A stretch of DNA of 64,000 bases from Mycobacterium sp. UM_CSW (GTDB lineage: Bacteria; Actinomycetota; Actinomycetes; Mycobacteriales; Mycobacteriaceae). Made by a program: the position numbers and the translations under genes. Positions 1 to 8,852 of this stretch are shown in pieces. Each line of letters begins with the position of its first letter. Positions within the stretch are counted from its first letter, which is position 1. Under the pieces are notes generated by a model, which searched no databases, had not been told where the DNA came from, and was given only the letters and a program-made list of their open reading frames with translations. The stretch is taken from positions 25,418-89,417 of the forward strand of contig NZ_AUWQ01000031.1 of the NCBI RefSeq assembly GCF_000455205.1, in the 5' to 3' direction.

Positions 1-1678
1 CGTAGCCGCCGGGGGCCGGCCCGAGCGGCGGGAGGCCTTCTGCCCCAAGGGTTGTCGGTGCGTCGACCTGCGGGCCGCTGCGCTCGGCGAGCCAGCCGGC
101 GTAGTCCGGCCACCAGGAGTCGCTGGCCTTCTGCGACGACTCCAGCCACTGCTTCGGGTCTTCGGCATCGACGGGACCGGTCCGGAAGGACGCCTTGGGG
201 TTGCCGGGCGGGTTGACCAACGCGGCGATGTGGCCGCTGGTCGACAGCACAAAGCGGTTGTCCTTGCTGCCCAGCAGCCGCGCGCTGCGATAGGTGGCCT
301 GCCACGGGCAGATGTGGTCGGCGATGCCCCCGACGACGTACGCGTCGGCGGTGACGTTCCCCAGGTCGACCGGGCTGCCCAGCATGGTGAGCGCGCCCGG
401 GGTGACCAGGGCGTTGCGCTGCGCCATCAGGATCATGTCGCGGTGCAACGCGGCGGTCATCCGGGTGGTGTCGGCGTTCCAGAACAAGACGTCGAAAGCC
501 GCCGGCTTGCGGCCCTGCACATAGTTGTTCACCCAGTAGCGCCAGACCAGGTCGGTGGGCCGCAGCCAGGCGAACATCTCCGCCATGTCGCGCCCGTCCA
601 GGTAGCCCTTCCGGCGCGAGACCCGGATCGCCGCCTGGGCCGCGCGGTCGCTCATCATGGCGGCCGCGAAACCGGCCCGAGTCTCGTCGAGCACGGTGAC
701 CGACAGGTTGAGGCCCGCGATCCGGTCGCCCTCTCCGATGTCGGCGAGGTGGGCCGCCGTCATCGCCGCCAGGATGCCACCCGAGCAGGTGGCCAGCAGG
801 TGGGTGCTGTCGGTCCCGGCGATCTTCTGCACCGCATCCATCGCCTCGACGATCGCGGCGCCGTACGCGTCGAAGCCCCAATCCCGGTGCCGCTTTTGCG
901 GATTGCGCCACGAAATCGCGAAGACCTGTTGCCCTTGCTGGACGAAGTACTCGATCATGCTGCGCCCGGGGGCGATGTCCATGATGTAGAACTTGTTGAT
1001 CACCGGCGGCACCATCAGCAACGGGATCTCGTTGACCTTCGGCGTTTGCGGCGCGTATTGGATCAGCTCGAACATCGACGTCCGCAGGACGACCGCCCCC
1101 TTCGTGACGGCCACCGTCTCGCCCACCACGAACGCGTCGGGCTCGACCATCGCGGGCACCCTGGGCTTCGAAAGCATGTCCCGCGCAAAGGCTTTCAGGC
1201 CGCGCACGGCGCTAAGCCCGCCGGTGTCGATCATCGCCTTCCAGCCCAGCGGGCTGATCAGCGGGTTGTTGCTCGGGGCCAGGCCCTCGACGAGGTTGTC
1301 GATGACGAACCGCATTCTCTCGTTGTCCCGCCAGTCCAGCTGGGCGTCGGCGAGCAGCCCCTCGGCGGCCTCGCTCGCCGCGAGGTAGGCCTGCATGATC
1401 CGGTGCAGGACCGGGTTGTCCTGCCAGGCGGGGTCGCTGAAGCGCTTGTCGGCCCGGACCGGGACGCGCTCCGAATTGCCCGCCGCGACGGCGCCGAGCT
1501 CACGCGTCAGCGCGCCGACCCGGCCGGCAACGGCGCCGGGTTGCTTGGCGAGGTTGACACCGAAGCGGGTCCAGGTGTCGTCGGGCATCATCCGGCTGAC
1601 GAACGGCTTGGTGGCGCTGGTCAGCAGCAGGTCGAGCGGGGCGGCGAGCTCGTCGGGTTTGGTCGTTTGGGTAGTCAT
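1..1678 (-). CDS. phaC: PHA synthase-like alpha/beta hydrolase (3' end off window)
   Basis: Poly(3-hydroxyalkanoate) synthase family protein, expected to polymerise (R)-3-hydroxyacyl-CoA into storage polyester. About 559 codons are visible from the ATG and the C-terminus runs off the left edge. The three residues of a PhaC active site can be read: Cys298 in ATCSGG, Asp454 in DHICPW, and His483 in GHIAALVNPPGNPKASF. The last stretch is nearly diagnostic for PhaC. The nucleophile motif begins with Ala rather than the usual Gly. The start lies 2 nt after the stop of the upstream acyl-CoA ligase, so the two are almost certainly co-transcribed and the ligase may supply CoA thioesters. No phasin or PhaE-like partner is visible here, so true polymer synthesis is inferred. 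Confidence 0.87.
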   Translation of the reverse strand, partial: MTTQTTKPDELAAPLDLLLTSATKPFVSRMMPDDTWTRFGVNLAKQPGAVAGRVGALTRELGAVAAGNSERVPVRADKRFSDPAWQDNPVLHRIMQAYLAASEAAEGLLADAQLDWRDNERMRFVIDNLVEGLAPSNNPLISPLGWKAMIDTGGLSAVRGLKAFARDMLSKPRVPAMVEPDAFVVGETVAVTKGAVVLRTSMFELIQYAPQTPKVNEIPLLMVPPVINKFYIMDIAPGRSMIEYFVQQGQQVFAISWRNPQKRHRDWGFDAYGAAIVEAMDAVQKIAGTDSTHLLATCSGGILAAMTAAHLADIGEGDRIAGLNLSVTVLDETRAGFAAAMMSDRAAQAAIRVSRRKGYLDGRDMAEMFAWLRPTDLVWRYWVNNYVQGRKPAAFDVLFWNADTTRMTAALHRDMILMAQRNALVTPGALTMLGSPVDLGNVTADAYVVGGIADHICPWQATYRSARLLGSKDNRFVLSTSGHIAALVNPPGNPKASFRTGPVDAEDPKQWLESSQKASDSWWPDYAGWLAERSGPQVDAPTTLGAEGLPPLGPAPGGY

Positions 1679-1680
1679 GG

Positions 1681-3192
1681 CTATCGCGTGCTTTCGGTTG
1701 TCGGGGCGGTGATTTCGCGTTTGAGGAGCTTGCCGGTCGGCCCCTTGGGCAGCGCGTCGACGAGCCACACCAGGCGCGGGTACTTGTACGCGGCCACCCG
1801 GGCTTTGACGTAGTCGCGCAACTCTTCCGGCGTCGCGACCGCGCCCTCTTTGAGCGCGACCGCGGCGCCGACGTCCTCGCCGAGGGAATCGTGCGGGACG
1901 CCGATGACGGCGGCCTCGGCCACCGCGGGGTGCTCATAGAGCACCTCCTCGATCTCGCGGGGATAGACGTTGTACCCGCCGCGGATGATCATGTCCTTGG
2001 TGCGGTCGACGATGTAGAAGTAGCCGTCTTCGTCGACGCGCCCGACGTCGCCGGTGTTGAGCCAGCCGTCGGCGGTGACCGCTGCCCTGGTCGCGTCCGG
2101 AAGGTTCCAGTAGCCCTTCATCACGTTGTGGCCGCGGATCTGGATCTCGCCCGTCTCCCCCCGCGGGACCTCGACGCCGTCTGGCCCGACCACCCGCATC
2201 TCGACACCCTCGATCGGGGTGCCGATCGAGCCCGCCTTGCGGGGCCGGTCCGGATGGTTGAACGCGGCCGCCGGGGAACTCTCGGAAAGCCCGTACCCCT
2301 CGAGAACCGTGCATCCGAAAGCCTTTTCGAAGTCGGTGAGGACCTGCAGAGGCAGCGCCGCGCCGCCCGAGACGCAGGTCCGCAGGCTCCGCGTCGCCCG
2401 GGCCGCGGCCTCGTCCGCCACGCTGAGCAACGCCGAATACATGGTCGGCACCCCTTCGAACACCGTGACGGCGTCCCGCTCGATCACCTCGAGGGCCTTG
2501 GCCGGGTGGAAGCGCGGAATGAGCGTCAGCGTCGCACCGCTGAGGACAGAACCGTTGAGGGCGCACGTCAACCCGAAGACGTGGAACAGCGGCAGGCAGC
2601 CCATCACGACGTCGTCGGGCCCGAGCTTGACCAGCGTCCGGATACTGACCTCGGCGTTGCGGCCGAGGTTGCCGTGGGTCAGCGTGGCGCCCTTGGGTTT
2701 ACCCGTGGTCCCGGACGTGTGCAGGATGACGGCGACGTCGTCGTCGTCACGCTGCACCGGGGAGGTTTGGGCGGGCAGGTCGGCGATGAGGTCCGCCAGC
2801 GCGGCGTCGTCGACGATCCAGCAGTGCGCCCCGGCCTCGGCCGCCCCGGCGGTCGCCTCCTCGGCGAAGGCGGGCGTGGCGAACATGGCCTTGGCGGCGG
2901 TGTTGGACAGGTAGTAGGAGACCTCGCGGGCCTTGAGCAACGGGTTCATGGGGACCGCGACGGCGCCCCGATACATGATGCCGTAGAACGCGATGGCGAA
3001 CGCCGGTGTATTGGGCAGCATCACGCCTACCCGGTCGCCCGGCCCGACCCCCGCGCGCTCGAGCAGCGTCGCGACCCGGGCCGCGGCGGCGTCGAATTCG
3101 GCGTAGCTGAACCGCAAGTCGTCGCAGCGCAGCGCCACCCGTTGCGGGTGACGATCTTTCGATGCGACGAGGTTGGCGCTCAACGAGGTCAT
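1681..3192 (-). CDS. fatty-acid/acyl-CoA ligase (FadD-type, ANL superfamily)
   Basis: Adenylate-forming ligase of 503 aa that should activate a carboxylic acid to its acyl-adenylate and then to acyl-CoA. Motifs in order: the P-loop-like HTSGTTGKPKG at residues 158-168, YGLSESSP around 299-306, the hinge and adenylate region GWLNTGDVGRVDEDGYFYIV around 377-396, and PKGPTGKLLKREI with the catalytic Lys near the C-terminus. At about 500 aa it belongs with short, medium-chain or aromatic-acid ligases rather than the longer FadD group. It is first in an apparent operon with the PHA synthase. The promoter lies in the 142-bp divergent region shared with a PucR-type regulator. The substrate cannot be read from the sequence. 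Confidence 0.92.
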   Translation of the reverse strand: MTSLSANLVASKDRHPQRVALRCDDLRFSYAEFDAAAARVATLLERAGVGPGDRVGVMLPNTPAFAIAFYGIMYRGAVAVPMNPLLKAREVSYYLSNTAAKAMFATPAFAEEATAGAAEAGAHCWIVDDAALADLIADLPAQTSPVQRDDDDVAVILHTSGTTGKPKGATLTHGNLGRNAEVSIRTLVKLGPDDVVMGCLPLFHVFGLTCALNGSVLSGATLTLIPRFHPAKALEVIERDAVTVFEGVPTMYSALLSVADEAAARATRSLRTCVSGGAALPLQVLTDFEKAFGCTVLEGYGLSESSPAAAFNHPDRPRKAGSIGTPIEGVEMRVVGPDGVEVPRGETGEIQIRGHNVMKGYWNLPDATRAAVTADGWLNTGDVGRVDEDGYFYIVDRTKDMIIRGGYNVYPREIEEVLYEHPAVAEAAVIGVPHDSLGEDVGAAVALKEGAVATPEELRDYVKARVAAYKYPRLVWLVDALPKGPTGKLLKREITAPTTESTR

Positions 3193-3257
3193 AGGGTGCC
3201 TCCGGGACGTGGTTTCCTGCGTGCATCAAGCGTTATCCGGGCGGCCCGGGGGGACAA

Positions 3258-3303
3258 TGTTTGCGGAAACAACGACCGTGCCGGTTGGCTGTGACCGGTC
3301 ACA
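3258..3303. promoter_or_regulatory. two palindromes in the fadD / PucR divergent promoter
   Basis: Two perfect inverted repeats sit between the ligase start (3192) and the regulator start (3335): TGTTT-GCGG-AAACA at 3258-3271 and TGTGACCGGTCACA at 3290-3303. The second looks like a CRP half-site pair, but the spacer is 4 nt instead of 6, so it is not a standard CRP site. They are candidate operators, perhaps for the adjacent PucR-type protein. The repeats are seen directly and the function is inferred. Confidence 0.45.
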
Positions 3304-3334
3304 TTCGCCGGCGCCCGGGCATAAGGTTTGCGGT

Positions 3335-4558
3335 ATGGGCGTGGCATCGAAAAGCCGCGGCGTCCGGCCGGGCGCAGCGGTGGACCCGCACGTCGTGGAA
3401 CTGGGCAGGCTCATGCTGGCCCGCGCCCCGGCGTTGGGGACGGCGATGGCCGACCTGCTGTGCCGCGAGATTGCGGCCTACCGCGACGGCAGCGTCGTCA
3501 CGAAGGAGCAAGTGGCCGAAAGCTGCGTCGCGAACGTGACGTTCATCTTCGACTCGCTCACCGGCGGCGCCGACGTCGACGTCTCGCCCGCGGAGCGCAC
3601 CGGCACCGAGCGCGCGCTCGCCGGTGTGCCGTTGCCGGCGGTGATGACCGCCTACCGCATCGGTTTTCGCTCCGTGTGGGAGGAGACGCTGTCCGTCGCC
3701 CGTGCCGCGGCGATACCTACCGACGCCATCTTGGATGCCACCGCCCGGATCTTCTTCGCGCAGGACACCTTCACCCAGGCGATGGCCACCGCCTACCGCC
3801 AGCAGCTCACCACGCAGATTCTCGAGCGCGAGGAAGAACGGTCGGCGTTGGTGGAAGCGCTGCTGGCTCACCGGATCACCGACAGCCAAAGCCTTTGGGA
3901 GGCAGCGGATTTGCTGCGATTACCCACGTCGGGGCCCTACGCCGTGGTGGCGGCCGAGCTGCCCGCGATCGGGAAGCTGGGATTGCCGGCGATCGAAAAC
4001 AAGCTGTCGGCCCGCGACATCCGGTCGGCGTGGCGGCTGCTGCCCGACCTGCAGGTGGGCATCGTCCACCTTCGGGGCCCCGAACCGACCGACGGGCTGA
4101 ACGCCCTCGTCGAGGTGCTCGGCCAGGCCGCAACCGCGCGAGTGGGCATCAGCCCGGCGTTTCAGGAGCTTGCCGACACCAGCGACGCGCTGCGACTGGC
4201 CAGGGTCGCGGTCACCGGCAAGCCCTCCGGCCAATCGCTGGTCTCCCTTTTCGACGACACCCCGCTCGCCGTCGCGGCGGTCAGCGCGCCCGAAGCGATG
4301 GCCAGGATCAAATCGATGGTGCTGTCGCGCGTCGACGAACTGCCCGACGAGGAACGCACCATCCTGATCGACACGTTCCGGGCCTGGGTCGAGGCGGGCG
4401 GCTCGGCCAACGACACCGCGACGAAGATCTTCTGCCACCCCAACACGGTGCGGCACCGGTTGCGCCGCATCGAGGAGCTGACGAGCCGATCCCTCTCGCG
4501 GCCAAGGGATCTCGCCGAGCTGTGCCTGGCCTTCGAGGTCGAGCGGCGACTGCCCTAG
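3335..4558 (+). CDS. PucR-family transcriptional regulator (CdaR/GGDEF-like plus C-terminal HTH)
   Basis: A 407-aa regulator. The N-terminal two thirds is a mostly helical sensor region. The C-terminus (about 350-407) has the PucR-type helix-turn-helix, including ETFRAW-like and HPNTVRHRLRRIEEL segments. PucR/CdaR proteins usually activate genes for catabolism of small organic compounds, and the effector here is unknown. The ATG at 3335 was chosen because upstream in-frame sequence lies in the palindrome-bearing promoter and lacks coding character. It is divergent from the acyl-CoA ligase/PHA synthase pair, which makes that operon the likely target. The 3' end overlaps the convergent HdeD-like gene by 4 nt. 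A second PucR-type gene lies at 5595-6989. Confidence 0.9.
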   Translation: MGVASKSRGVRPGAAVDPHVVELGRLMLARAPALGTAMADLLCREIAAYRDGSVVTKEQVAESCVANVTFIFDSLTGGADVDVSPAERTGTERALAGVPLPAVMTAYRIGFRSVWEETLSVARAAAIPTDAILDATARIFFAQDTFTQAMATAYRQQLTTQILEREEERSALVEALLAHRITDSQSLWEAADLLRLPTSGPYAVVAAELPAIGKLGLPAIENKLSARDIRSAWRLLPDLQVGIVHLRGPEPTDGLNALVEVLGQAATARVGISPAFQELADTSDALRLARVAVTGKPSGQSLVSLFDDTPLAVAAVSAPEAMARIKSMVLSRVDELPDEERTILIDTFRAWVEAGGSANDTATKIFCHPNTVRHRLRRIEELTSRSLSRPRDLAELCLAFEVERRLP

Positions 4559-5136
4559 CCGGTCAACGCCTTCGCCCGGCTGCGGGTTTGGAACGCCGTG
4601 ATGACGTCCATGATGCCGATGACTATCAGCCACCACCCGGCCACCAGCGTCAGGACCGCCATCGAATCGATCGGCGAGATGATCAGCACGCCGCCGCCGA
4701 TCACGAGGATCACACCGGAGAGTGCCTGCCAGCCGCGTCCGGGCATGTGGTCGAAGGACAGCGCAGCGACGAGCAGGGTCATCCCGCGGAACACCCAGCC
4801 AATGCCGATCCACAGCGCCAAAAGCCAGATCGCCTCGAATTTGTCGCGGAAGCAGAAGAATCCCAGCACCAGCGATACGACGCCGGTGAGGAATGCCAGC
4901 ACTCGCATTGCCGCGCCGGCGTGTGTGCCAAATGCAGCAAACATGTATCCGATTCCGGACACCACCAGGTAGATGCCGAACAGGACACCCGCCACCAGCA
5001 GTGTCTTGCCAGGCCAGACCAGCACGATGACGCCCAGCGCCACGGCGGAGAGGCCGATGAGCAGGAGCAGCTGCCACGCACTGCGAGCAAGCTGCTGTAA
5101 CGGACCTTCAAACACGGTCTGATCGGTATTCGTCAT
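4555..5136 (-). CDS. HdeD/DUF308-family membrane protein
   Basis: A 193-aa protein made almost entirely of six hydrophobic helices with short loops. The sequence has an internal repeat pattern (LVWPGKTLLVAGVLFGIYL, then IGGGVLIISPIDSMAVLTLVAGWWLIVIGI) typical of HdeD/DUF308 proteins. In enterobacteria HdeD is linked to acid resistance, but the mycobacterial role is unknown. The ATG at 5136 was preferred because the longer frame (to 5289) adds a polar, cysteine-rich stretch with no family resemblance. It converges on the PucR gene with a 4-nt overlap, and its own promoter lies in 5137-5396. Confidence 0.85.
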   Translation of the reverse strand: MTNTDQTVFEGPLQQLARSAWQLLLLIGLSAVALGVIVLVWPGKTLLVAGVLFGIYLVVSGIGYMFAAFGTHAGAAMRVLAFLTGVVSLVLGFFCFRDKFEAIWLLALWIGIGWVFRGMTLLVAALSFDHMPGRGWQALSGVILVIGGGVLIISPIDSMAVLTLVAGWWLIVIGIMDVITAFQTRSRAKALTG

Positions 5137-5260
5137 GACAATATGATTCGCCCCCGTCGGCGTAAAGAAAATGTCTTTGGCAACACAATTCGGTATCGCA
5201 CAATGGCGCGGCCAACACCGCGCAGCGCTCTGTGATAACGGATCGTCCGCGGCGCCCCAT

Positions 5261-5275
5261 TGTCCCCGGAAGACA
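5261..5275. promoter_or_regulatory. TGTC-N7-GACA inverted repeat upstream of the HdeD-like gene
   Basis: TGTC-CCCGGAA-GACA lies in the gap between the HdeD-like gene (minus strand) and the small plus-strand gene at 5397. The same arrangement, TGTC-CCCGGGC-GACA, occurs at 10292-10306 upstream of the acyl-CoA dehydrogenase. The spacing is identical and CCCGG is shared in the spacer. This is a candidate common operator. With such short arms chance is a real alternative. Confidence 0.35.
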
Positions 5276-5396
5276 ACAACGCGTCGCAAGTTCGTCGCTC
5301 GGCGACATCCGTGCGGCGCCGCGGCGCCGTTAAGTTCTGCCGCGAATCAGACCGCAACATCTTCGATTCCGCTCAGCGGGGAAACGCAGGCACATC

Positions 5397-5591
5397 ATGT
5401 TCGAATCAATGCTGGTGATCGCGAGCTACGTGACGGCGGTCTTCGCCCCCGTGCTGATTCCGGTGACCGTCCACGCCGTCCACTTCTTCCGCGACCTGCG
5501 ACCGACCTACCGGCCGATCCGTGCGGTCTCGGCGGTTCGCCTCCCGCGGCTCGCGGTGCCTCGTCGCGTCGCCGCTCCCGCCATGGGCTGA
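5397..5591 (+). CDS. small membrane-anchored hypothetical protein
   Basis: A 64-aa open frame whose first half is one hydrophobic helix (about residues 5-30, ending in HAVHFFRDL), followed by an Arg/Pro-rich tail that reads as cytoplasmic. No family is recognised. The GGGGAAACGCAGGCACATC upstream contains only a weak ribosome-binding signal. It ends 3 nt before the convergent PucR gene, so it could be real or chance in GC-rich DNA. It is kept because the hydrophobic-then-basic design is protein-like. Confidence 0.45.
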   Translation: MFESMLVIASYVTAVFAPVLIPVTVHAVHFFRDLRPTYRPIRAVSAVRLPRLAVPRRVAAPAMG

Positions 5592-5594
5592 CCC

Positions 5595-6989
5595 TCAGGG
5601 CTGGCGCAGCACCGCGCTTCCGTACCAGTGGCAGGCGAGCAACGCGACCTCCACGTCGAGCCGGTCGGCGCCGATCTCCCGCCCGCGCCTCGCGACGGCA
5701 CGTCCGACCCGGTACTTGACCGAGTTGAAGTGCATGTTCAACTCCTCGGCGGCCAGCTTGTAGCTGGAACCGCAACCCAGAAAGACACGCAACGTCTCCC
5801 GCAGTCGCGCGTCGTTGTCGTTGTCGCTCGCGAGATCGCCGAGCACCGTGGCGACCCAGCCCCGCATCCGTTCGACGTCGCCGCCCAGTCCCGCCACGAC
5901 CGACAGCCCCGGATCGGTGGCGGCGACCACCGTCGGAGCCGAAGCGTTCGGCCGCCGCCCGGCCGCCGCGACGCCGCGGGCCTCCATCGCGTCCCGGTGG
6001 GTGCGGCGAAAACCTTCGACGCCGGCTCCGGCCGACCCGAGCGCCACGTTCGGCGAGTCCGGACGGGTGAGCACAAACCGGCGGATCTTCGTGACCACGT
6101 CGGCGGCGTCGATCGGCGCGGCACGGTAGGGCAGCCACCCCCATGCGCAGCTTTGGTCGGCGGCCACGAACAGCGGCCCGGCGTCGACGGCGGCGGCTTC
6201 GCCCAGCTCGCGCAGGAATCGTTGCAGCCTGGCCAGTTCGTCACCCGCGCCGTCCCGCTCCGGGTACCACATGACGAGGCCCAGGTGGTACCAGCGCAGC
6301 GGGTAGCGGATCGCCGTGGTGGCCGCGTCGGCGTCGACGGCCTTGGTGGCGGCCAACACCTCGCGCACCCGCAGGCCGCGCAGGCTGTTCTGGTTCTCCA
6401 GCCACCGCTCGCGTTCGTCTTCGTAGACGGCGACGACCTGTTGGGACATCCAGTCGATGTAGGAGAACATCGCGGCACTCATCGCCTCGATGACCGCCAC
6501 CCGCAACCCGTCCGGGATATCGACCTCGCGCAGCTCGGCGAAGATCAGCTCGTTCATCCGGCGCTGGCCGAGCCGGTAGGCGCGCACCAGCGCGTTGACG
6601 GGCACCCCGTGCTGCGCCAATCGGCGGGCATACTCCAGCGCCGCGGTCGGCGCCTCGACGCGCTCGACCGCGATGTCGTAACGCAACGCGCGCAACATCG
6701 TGTCGACGTTTCCCTCGATGCTGGCACCGAGCAGCTCCATGATCCGTGCCTCGCGCGGCAGGTCCGGAATCTGGTTTTCCAGGGCGCGATGGATCTCCGC
6801 CGTCGCGTCGGCCAACCGCCCGTGCAATCGGCCGGCGACCTCGGCGACGCAACCCCTCACTCCGACGACGTCGGCGTCCGGGGCGTCGACGTGCGATTTC
6901 TTCACCTCAATGACGTTAGACGCGACGTTGTCTTCTGGCGATAACTCCGGCGAGCGGTTTTGTCGATCGGCGACTGTGTCCCGCCGCAC
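5595..6989 (-). CDS. PucR-family transcriptional regulator
   Basis: A 464-aa regulator (435 aa if the in-frame GTG at 6905, giving MKKSHVDAPD, is used). A long helical N-terminal domain contains RLAQHGVPVNALVRAYRLGQRRMNE, a middle domain follows, and the C-terminus has a PucR HTH in LGCGSSYKLAAEELNMHFNSVKYRVGRAV. The start is uncertain because both candidates are GTG with poor ribosome-binding sites. It is divergent from the DUF3556 membrane-protein gene, with at most about 140 bp between starts, so it probably controls that module. It is only distantly similar to the PucR-type gene at 3335. Confidence 0.88.
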   Translation of the reverse strand: MRRDTVADRQNRSPELSPEDNVASNVIEVKKSHVDAPDADVVGVRGCVAEVAGRLHGRLADATAEIHRALENQIPDLPREARIMELLGASIEGNVDTMLRALRYDIAVERVEAPTAALEYARRLAQHGVPVNALVRAYRLGQRRMNELIFAELREVDIPDGLRVAVIEAMSAAMFSYIDWMSQQVVAVYEDERERWLENQNSLRGLRVREVLAATKAVDADAATTAIRYPLRWYHLGLVMWYPERDGAGDELARLQRFLRELGEAAAVDAGPLFVAADQSCAWGWLPYRAAPIDAADVVTKIRRFVLTRPDSPNVALGSAGAGVEGFRRTHRDAMEARGVAAAGRRPNASAPTVVAATDPGLSVVAGLGGDVERMRGWVATVLGDLASDNDNDARLRETLRVFLGCGSSYKLAAEELNMHFNSVKYRVGRAVARRGREIGADRLDVEVALLACHWYGSAVLRQP

Positions 6990-7043
6990 ACGGAACCTAG
7001 CGTTGCGGCCACGCTTACTCCCGACGCCGAAGGAGCGAAGGAA

Positions 7044-8852
7044 ATGGGATTCACCAAGCCGGCTCTCCCAGCGGTCGACCCGGATAGCTTCCTCGGGAAG
7101 CCACTGATGGAACGAATGCGGATCCTCGTCCTCGATTGGGCCGAAAACGGCTTCGGCTCACCGAGGATGGTGCACACCATCTACCTCCTGAAGTTGGTCG
7201 TGTTCTTCGCGATCGGCGGCATCACGGTCGCGACGGCGACCTCGGGGCTGCCCGCCTTCTGGCACGTCACCCAGTGGTGGAACCAACCGATCGTCTACCA
7301 GAAGGTGATCCTGTGGACGGTGCTGCTGGAAGCCATTGGCGTGGCCGGTTCATGGGGACCGCTGGCCGGCAAGGTCAAGCCGATGACCGGCGGCATTCTG
7401 TTCTGGGCCCGGCCCGGCACCATCCGGCTGCGCCCGTGGAAGTGGGTGCCGTTCACCGCCGGTGACCGGCGGACCTGGTTCGACATCGCGGTGTACCTGG
7501 CGCTGCTGGGCAGCCTGGCCGTCGCGCTCCTGTCGCCCGGTGTGCACAGCGATTCGCTGTCAAAGGCGTTGCCCCACAACACTTCCGGGCTGGTGAACCC
7601 TGCGCTGCTGGTCGCGCCGATCGCGCTGCTGGTGCTGATCGGGCTGCGCGACAAAACCATCTTCCTCGGCGCCCGCGGCGAACAGTACTTGCCGGCGCTG
7701 TTGTTCTTCGCCGCATTGCCGTTCGTCAACATGATCATCGCGTGCAAGATGCTCATCGTGGTGGTGTGGACCGGCGCCGGGTTCTCGAAATTCGGCAAGC
7801 ACTTCTCCAACGTCATCCCGCCGATGGTTTCCAACACGATATTCGCCCCCAAATGGGTGCGGCGGGCGCACTATCGCGACTTCGGGCGCGACATGCGGCC
7901 GTCGCGGCTCGCGGACTTCATGGCGCACGTGAACGGCACCACCGTCGAGATCGCCGCCCCACTGGTGCTGTTCTTCTCGACGAACAAGTGGCTGACGCTG
8001 GCGGCGGCAATGCTGATGGTGGGGTTCCACCTGTTCATCATCTCGACGTTCCCGCTGGCGGTGCCGCTGGAATGGAACGTCGTGTTCGCGTACACCACGA
8101 TCTTCCTGTTCCTCGGCTTTCCGAACTGGAACGGGTACGCCCCGTGGGACATGACGCCACCGTGGCTGGCCCTCGTGATTGCCGCCGCCCTGCTCGTCTA
8201 CCCGGTGCTAGGCAACATCCGGCCGGACAAGGTGTCCTTCCTGCCGTCGCTGCGTCAGTACGCGGGCAACTGGGCGTCGGCGGTGTGGACCTTCACACCG
8301 GGCGCCGAACAGAAACTGAACCGGGTCACCCGCACCGCGTCCAACCAGATCGACCAGTTCGTCGGGGCCGGCTACGAGCCGAAGTGGGCGGAGATCACCC
8401 TGCAGAAGGTGGCCGCGTGGCGCTGCATGCACAGCCAGGGGCGCGGCCTGTACTCGCTGCTGTTGACCCACCTGCCCGATGTTGACACCCGCGCCGTGCG
8501 CGACGGTGAGTTCATCTGCAACTCTCTGATCGGCTTTAACTTTGGCGACGGTCACCTGCACAATGAAGACTTGATCAGTGCCGTGCAGAGTCAAGCCGCG
8601 TTCGAACCGGGCGAATGTGTCATCGCCTGGGTCGAGTCGGAGGCCTTCGGCAGCGGTGTGCAGCACTACAAGCTGATCGACGCGGCGCTCGGAGTAGTGG
8701 AGCGCGGCACGTGGAAGGTGGCCGACGCGGTCGCCGAGCAGCCCTGGCTGCCCAACGGCCCGATCCCGACCGAGGTCGAATGGTCGCTGCGCGACGCGGC
8801 CGTTGGGTCGCTGCTCGGCTCGGCCGCGGTTAAGGAAAGTGCGCTGGCATGA
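7044..8852 (+). CDS. DUF3556 multi-pass membrane protein
   Basis: A 602-aa protein matching the mycobacterial DUF3556 family (start MGFTKPALPAVDPDSFLGKP). About eight to ten hydrophobic helices span residues 45-420. They are followed by a soluble C-terminal region of about 170 aa with no motif I can name. The ATG at 7044 follows AGGAGCGAAGGAA, a good ribosome-binding site. Its stop overlaps the ATG of the next gene (ATGA), so it is translationally coupled to the phytoene-desaturase-like oxidoreductase. Function is unknown. The pairing suggests a membrane step acting on a lipid or isoprenoid. A PucR regulator is divergent. Confidence 0.85.
   Translation: MGFTKPALPAVDPDSFLGKPLMERMRILVLDWAENGFGSPRMVHTIYLLKLVVFFAIGGITVATATSGLPAFWHVTQWWNQPIVYQKVILWTVLLEAIGVAGSWGPLAGKVKPMTGGILFWARPGTIRLRPWKWVPFTAGDRRTWFDIAVYLALLGSLAVALLSPGVHSDSLSKALPHNTSGLVNPALLVAPIALLVLIGLRDKTIFLGARGEQYLPALLFFAALPFVNMIIACKMLIVVVWTGAGFSKFGKHFSNVIPPMVSNTIFAPKWVRRAHYRDFGRDMRPSRLADFMAHVNGTTVEIAAPLVLFFSTNKWLTLAAAMLMVGFHLFIISTFPLAVPLEWNVVFAYTTIFLFLGFPNWNGYAPWDMTPPWLALVIAAALLVYPVLGNIRPDKVSFLPSLRQYAGNWASAVWTFTPGAEQKLNRVTRTASNQIDQFVGAGYEPKWAEITLQKVAAWRCMHSQGRGLYSLLLTHLPDVDTRAVRDGEFICNSLIGFNFGDGHLHNEDLISAVQSQAAFEPGECVIAWVESEAFGSGVQHYKLIDAALGVVERGTWKVADAVAEQPWLPNGPIPTEVEWSLRDAAVGSLLGSAAVKESALA

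Noticed and set aside
230-1813. A plus-strand frame opposite the PHA synthase
   Set aside because: No domain, and the minus strand carries the complete PhaC active site.
3290-3303. A CRP-type cAMP receptor site
   Set aside because: The half-sites are separated by 4 nt, not the 6 nt needed, so it is only reported as a palindrome.
5314-5329. CGGCGCCGCGGCGCCG perfect palindrome
   Set aside because: Made only of G and C, common by chance at this GC content.
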